From contig CP053157.1 of assembly GCA_014607495.2 (NCBI GenBank), positions 6,572,001-6,636,000 on the forward strand: a stretch of DNA of 64,000 nucleotides, written 5' to 3'. The position numbers and the translations under genes are program-made. The DNA comes from Carposina sasakii (lineage: Eukaryota > Arthropoda > Insecta > Lepidoptera > Carposinidae). The notes beneath the pieces were generated by a model. The model saw nothing but the letters and a program-made list of their open reading frames with translations. It made no database searches and had not been told where the DNA came from. Below, one piece after another: positions 58,216 to 64,000 of this stretch. Every line of letters starts with the position of its first letter. Within the stretch, counting starts at the first letter, position 1.

Positions 58216-61200
58216 AAACCTGCTAGCAAAATATCTTAAAAGTCGAAATATTCAAGCGTGAATTTTATAAGGATCTACTCCTAATAACCTCAACAAACTG
58301 CATACGTTAGCTAGTCATATATAAAAGCTAGCACAATTACCCCATTATAAGTATATACCTACCTATACACGTCGAAGCTCGCATCGCAACGCAACTGTGA
58401 CGCTGAACTAATAAGGGCGAATCCAGCCATTTTCATATTTGCCCAAATTATATTAATGCTTATTGCCTCGCTGAGAGAGACGTTAAATCCGACAGATAAG
58501 CATTCGGAACGCTTATTTGCATAAACGATTCCATTTCGGGTGCTTTTTTGACAGAAAACACAATGATTTTGTCTAAAGCTAACTATAATAAATATTTATG
58601 TTAAAATATACTAGTATTGATAGATCTAAAACGTAGTATTTTTTTGTGTTTATAAATGTAATGTCCATGTACCTAAATTAATTAATTCAAGTACATATTC
58701 CAATTCGATTTTTATTGAGTATCTAATTAGCATATTATTATTGATAACAACTTTTTGATCGTAGTAACAGATATTATAAAACAGTCACCAATAAAAAAAA
58801 GATTATATAAACCCAGATGACCACCGCGACCGTTTCACAAATTAACTTATACAGTGCTTGTGTTTTTATCGATACTAACGACTATTACATCACAAGCGTT
58901 TCTAACGTAGCGTTTAATCGACAACATTATCCGTCTCTAACGTAATGTATCCGTATAATTGCGTTACCCGACTTTCCCTCTCCGACGACGTCTCTGTACA
59001 AACGTTGATTGTCATTTATGTAATTGCCTACATTCTGTATTATTATGGCTCGAGCTCCAGCAGAAATTAGTTGTTACGCGAAATATTTTCTTAATTACAC
59101 CGATGCAGGCTCCGATTTCGCGGAGACGACGAACGCCGTGATTCCGGCAAAATTAGTAGGAACGTGGGTGACAAAATCTTCATGTTTGAAAAGACGCCAA
59201 CTTCAGCGGTTCATCTGATGTTTATGGCGTAAAATTGAGGCTTTGTAGAATATTCATAACTGCTACACAAAGGTTCTCGGGCCACCAAAATATAAAACAT
59301 ATCCCGATAATATGTATCCCTTACTACGTATAGAAAAGTTTATGTCGTCAAATGTTGTGCTTAATGGTAGCTTAGCTTTACACACGATTTATAAGTAAGA
59401 CCCTTTAAATAGGTATATATTTTATAGTCTGTAAATCTGATTGCATTATACCTAAGTCTCAAAAAGGTACAGGATATCCTAACAAACTTATACGGAAACT
59501 AGATAAGCCAGTTCTAATAACCTTAAATAGTTTCAAATTTAAATCAACTTTTAAAGCCAGAACTCATTGGTATGTAGTTACGTCCACACCTTACTGCTTA
59601 GCTTAAATACTGGAACTTAAGCAAGATCTTTAACAACACGCCTTAGAAGTGCGTAAGAACTCACAATTGCCTTAACGATGCACCCATCGGTTAAGTAGAG
59701 AACAGTGTTTACTAACACTACTTCGAAATGCGACAGGTATTGATGCAACAATTAGTCCATGCCCATTGTTCTAGAACTTTCTAAGTGGAACGAGAAGTAA
59801 TGCCGCGAAATCGGAATTATTCAAAACAGAGCCGCGTGACATAGTATCTTACTTAAGACTTGACACACTGTGACGGAAATTCGCGACCGAGTTCGTGGAG
59901 GCATCAATTAGCTTGGAGGAAATTAGATTAGCCAATGGAACTGACTACTATTAACTCTGTATCAATTCGTCAAGTCAAAAACACAACGTCTTAAAGATTT
60001 TAATATTTTCTTCAAAATGCCTTTTTACACCAGTAATAGAAAAATAATTATTGGAGAAAAGGCCATAAAAATATATCTTATTTAAATAATTTCTAAAGCA
60101 TGTCAATAAACGGATATGATATTATAAAACTTTATTATTGTATAGTTATTTATAGTCAGAAAGTATGTCAGTTGCGTTTTATCTGCGTGGTATGTTTTGC
60201 TTGTCTCACTTTCATCTGAAAATTGTGCGAAATATTCGCTATTGTGTGTTAGTGGTCACGGTCAGTGTGACGAATGCTTTTTGCGGTCAAGTTCCACACA
60301 TATTTTGTTAAGTGAAGGTGTTGCCAGTTTTTGAAGTGACGATATGCTTTAGAGAAGATAGCCTTGTAAAAATAATACAAATATAATAACTTTTAAGGAT
60401 ATTTCAAAAAATGTATCTAGTTCTATAGTTAAAGTTACCGCAGACTTTTTTTAGAAGTTGGGCTTATTTTCTTATATTCTTAAAAGCTCTTCTATTTGTG
60501 ATATATTAGATATTCAATTTTTCCTTAAAATAAATAATAATATAGCATTAACAAATTGAATATAGTTAAAACATTTTTTTATTATTTTCTACAACCTACA
60601 TATAGGTAGTAGTGGGTAATTGGCTATATCGAAAACCGAATCCATATCGAATATCCAAACCACCTTGTCTCGATCACTAGTTTTTATAACCCAGAAATTC
60701 AAGTAAAAAAGTCTGCAATAACTTCTTATGACATTACAATTTTTAATGGCTATCCAATACAGAGGAACTTTCTAATCAAGTTATGATTTTTACACGATCA
60801 GACATAAAAAGCATGTAAAATATCAGACATAAAAAGCGTGTTAAAGTAATAGAAAGTAGTATTGTTCTGAGATAATAGACAATTGTTGAATTATTGGAAT
60901 GAAACACTCGGTTTATGTTATGAGTTATGATTATACGATTCGTTACATCATAATAATTGATTTTATTATTTGGGTTAATAATAATAAACAATAATGTTTA
61001 ATAAATATATTATACTATATTAATTAATTTGTTGCGGCTCTTTGTCTCTTTATTATGCTTTTATTTTGATACGGTTTAAAAAAATTTTTTCTGGAAATTT
61101 GTATGCTTTCTAGGTAGAGTACCTAAACTATAAAATGTTTATAAATTAAGAATAAATAAGAATCCTCTAATAACTTAACTATTATTATTATACTTACTAG

Positions 61201-61633
61201 TTAATTATTTTTAACATACTGTTCACTTCTTTTAAATTAAATAATCTCCTCTCTCATGTATCTACCTACATATTTGAAAGCAGTAAATATCACTAGGTAT
61301 ACCTACAGAATAAAATATTACCCAGTAATTACGTGTAGTAGGAAGGATGAGGCCAAAGATAGATGCGCGTGAGTCTAGTAAGTAAACTAGCTCAGTTTGA
61401 AATCTTGATACGCAGCTTTCTACACTAATAGCTCTTTACGGAGCAAATGAGTGGGTGGTTATCAACTTGTTGGCTCCTTATTGGAACCAACCACCGACCG
61501 TCATCCAATCTCAGACAGTAATTTAATCTATTTCTCAGAACAAATAGTAATTTTGTGGTCAAAAGTATCTCTAGTATACTGCAGCAAACCAGTCTTCATA
61601 TTTTACATATTTATTTAGAAATATAAAATTATT
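58216..61633. other. Gene-free stretch with a GC-richer island near 58.84-59.22 kb
   Basis: No protein-like gene. The island at 58840-59220 ('ctccgacgacgtctctgtac', 'ttcgcggagacgacgaacgc') is not a repeat seen elsewhere in the window. Overlapping 60-64-codon frames in it have no domain. It may be regulatory DNA inside an intron. Confidence 0.35.
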
Positions 61634-61903
61634 TTCTTCTATGCTGCTCTGGGAGTGAAAAAAAAAACGTATAATACTACAGCTGCTTCTCTTCCCGGGC
61701 ATACTGTACAAGTCAGTAGAGGGACAAGAGGGTCTTGGTGTTTTGTAGGCGATGGGCTGACCACCTGTCACTACTAACCGAACTTGTACATCTCTATCTA
61801 TACCCTCAAAATTGGTCAGAAGTGGCACCATGTAGTTCTATCGGCCCTTGGTGCTCTGCCTGCCCCGTAAGGAATAAAGGCGTGATTATATGTATATATG
61901 TAT
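61634..61903 (+). repeat. Family B, near-complete copy
   Basis: From 'ctgctctgggagtg' through 'gagggacaagagggtcttgg', 'aagtggcaccatgtagttct' and 'gtaaggaataaaggcgtgat' to the tail 'atatgtatatatgtat'. It is the inverted counterpart of 24655-24912. Confidence 0.7.
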
Positions 61904-64000
61904 AAAATTATATTAAATTTCTCTTGGTGTAAATTGTCATAATAATAAAGTTGAAATCAAGTTAAGTTGTGCTGACAGTTTGACAGAACCAGAAAACAAT
62001 TTTGGGTACCAATGTAAAAGCCCCTTTAATTTTCAACTTAGCTAAAGGTTTCCGCTAATCGGATTCCGAATCATCAGGAAGTTTAATCCCCTCTTTCGTT
62101 GTATCAAAATAAATACCATATTTAAAATTTGTACCAGGAGTACCTAAAGATATAAGCCTAATATTATAAGCTTTATTATTTTGACTAGCCCGCATTATCC
62201 TACTAAATGGGCAAAGGCTTCGACCCCGGCCCTATCCTGTTATATCCTATGTGACCTAAAATGATCATATCGACAAGTCTTTCCAAGTGCATGGATAAAA
62301 GGGGTTCAGTTCTTTGACCACTTTGGGTACATTTCTTACAGGGAAAAAAACGACGAAACACTTTTTTTGTATCTGTTAGGATAAATTAAAGTAGTATAAT
62401 ATGATAAACATCTGAACAAGTGACAAGTAATAAAATTTATACCAAAAAATAAGCTTGACCAATACAAAACCATTAGTCCTCAGGCAATGCCAATCACGGC
62501 TGATTACGATTCCAGCCGGCCCGCGCCAAGCCAATGTGGATAAATATTTGCACGGACAGGTTGTAAACCGTACGTGCGGACCCGGTTAATCGCCGCCGGA
62601 CAGTTACTCGGACCGATATTGTTTACGATTTTTTTAATTCGCCATTTCACATTATGGATTATTTTTTGGAAAGTACCAATGTGGATTACTAATTGTTACC
62701 ATGTTATGCAAAACTAAATAAGTACTAAATATCTAAAATGTAATTTTGATGGTTTTTATAGATGGTTGGATTTGGTCGAGGCATCCTAAGACCGATGGGC
62801 TGGTCTATATTTTGGTCAAAGGATAAGCCGCGCTATCCAGCGGGGTAATGCGGCTAACCTTTTGGCCCAACCCATTGCCAGCGGTGGAGGAATTGTAGGG
62901 GTCGCCAAAACTGCAAGATCATGAGAGCGATCCTGCAGCCACGTTTAGCATATTGGGGTCAGACGTAAATGTTCAGTGGCAAGTTGCTATCTCATCTAAA
63001 ATATTTTAAGCTAAAGCATATTTAGGTACATACACTGAATTTTGTTTTTTACTATTTATTATTTAACGTTTTAAAATAGTTACATTTTAAATATTAATAT
63101 TCGACTAGTATTTAATCAGGAAATTCCTTTCTATTAAATGCATTATTATTTTGTGACAGCTTCGAAAATTCTATATACGTAGCGAAACTTTAGTCATTCG
63201 TAGGGATCTAAAATGTACCTACATTGTAAACGGAGAGACAAAATTCAGTAGCCACAATAATTTTCCTATATTCTAAGGTGCTCCCTGTGGGTCCTCCTAA
63301 ATGGAAGCCAGTTCCCAGCAATATCGGAAACAATAGGTACACTGTCCGTGTCTACCCTGGGTTACGTTGTAGACATTTTGTTTACGGCTTCCGTTTACTT
63401 CTCAATTATTCTCTTCTGTACTCGTATTATATAATACCGTACTTGCCTGTAAAGAAAAAATATGCAGATTTTATTATTGGTGTCAACAAATTTAGATATT
63501 TTTTACAGATTTCTGTCGTTCTCACCTGTCGCCTATATTAGGCGAATCCTTAAGTCGTATTTGCACACAAAGTTATATATATATAGCCGTTTATATAATA
63601 CATAAATTAAGCACAACTTTAAAACTGTATAATTTCCAGGAAGTTGAATAGACATAAAATTTTAATTTGCTTAATATACTCGTAGGTACACTTGGGGCAA
63701 TATTGCATACTTGTAGATTATATCTCAATTTTCTACGCAATTTCAATATAAATGTGGAACAGCGTGTTTGTGAAACGTAGCCGCAATATTAAACATAAAC
63801 TCTCAATGTGAATGCACATATTATGCAGATAACCGTTTGCGTCCATCTTTAAAAATAATATATTTATATTGAAACTAATATACTTCTATTGAAATAAAGA
63901 TTTCATCTTCTAATGTGTGATTTGCACAATTTATATCGCGTCTTATTAATTTAGAGATATCTATCTACTTATACTGTACCTATGTCAATCTATACATATC
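61904..64000. other. Gene-free stretch to the window end
   Basis: A GC-richer segment at 62470-62640 ('ccagccggcccgcgccaagc', 'cgtacgtgcggacccggtta') is unique in the window and non-coding. A family E fragment is at 62885-62990. No gene is supported. Confidence 0.4.
62885..62990 (+). repeat. Family E fragment
   Basis: 'taggggtcgccaaaactgca', 'gagagcgatcctgcagccac' and 'gtttagcatattggggtcag' follow family E order. Confidence 0.55.

Larger units (their letters stand above)
47041..64000 (+). other. Putative first intron of that gene (inferred)
   Basis: If the exon at 46996-47040 is real, no convincing acceptor-plus-coding exon on the plus strand follows inside the window, so everything here would be intronic. 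It carries SINE, Helitron and MITE copies listed separately. Confidence 0.3.

Overview
The window looks like nuclear DNA of a moth or butterfly (Lepidoptera). It is AT-rich, has almost no long open frames, and is dense with transposable-element families that I recognise as typical of that order: short Helitrons with A|TC...CTAG|T ends and a GC-rich hairpin just inside the 3' end, tRNA-derived SINEs, a short repeat ending in an RTE-type LINE C-terminus plus a (TGA)n tail, and several inverted-repeat MITEs. The species cannot be named from the sequence alone.

Layout. 1-11 kb is gene-free, with a hAT-like MITE, two Helitrons joined head to tail (5249-6469), a 26-bp tandem array, a tRNA-derived SINE and a GC-rich foldback. 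11-14.7 kb holds a defective BEL/Pao LTR retrotransposon: gag, zinc knuckles, protease and reverse transcriptase in one frame broken by one TAG, and truncated before RNase H and integrase. 15-34 kb is AT-rich spacer or intron with many RTE-derived repeats and a perfect palindromic MITE at 20069-20328. 34.7-37.3 kb contains the most striking object: a 2.36-kb foldback element with two ~1.09-kb internally repetitive arms and a 9-bp target duplication, inserted into the tRNA-like head of a SINE. 38.9-42.2 kb is another cluster of nested repeats. Around 46.6-47.04 kb lies the only plausible host-gene piece: a CpG-rich promoter-like stretch and a short first coding exon (15 codons) ending at a consensus splice donor. 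If real, the remaining 17 kb would be its first intron, filled with SINE, Helitron and MITE copies plus a few moderately GC-rich stretches that could be cis-regulatory.

No bona fide tRNA, rRNA or CRISPR locus was found; the tRNA-like cloverleaf heads belong to SINEs. Most open frames of 60-130 codons lie across repeats or in non-coding sequence and are not annotated as genes. Family assignments rest on motif recognition and comparisons within the window; no database search was possible.
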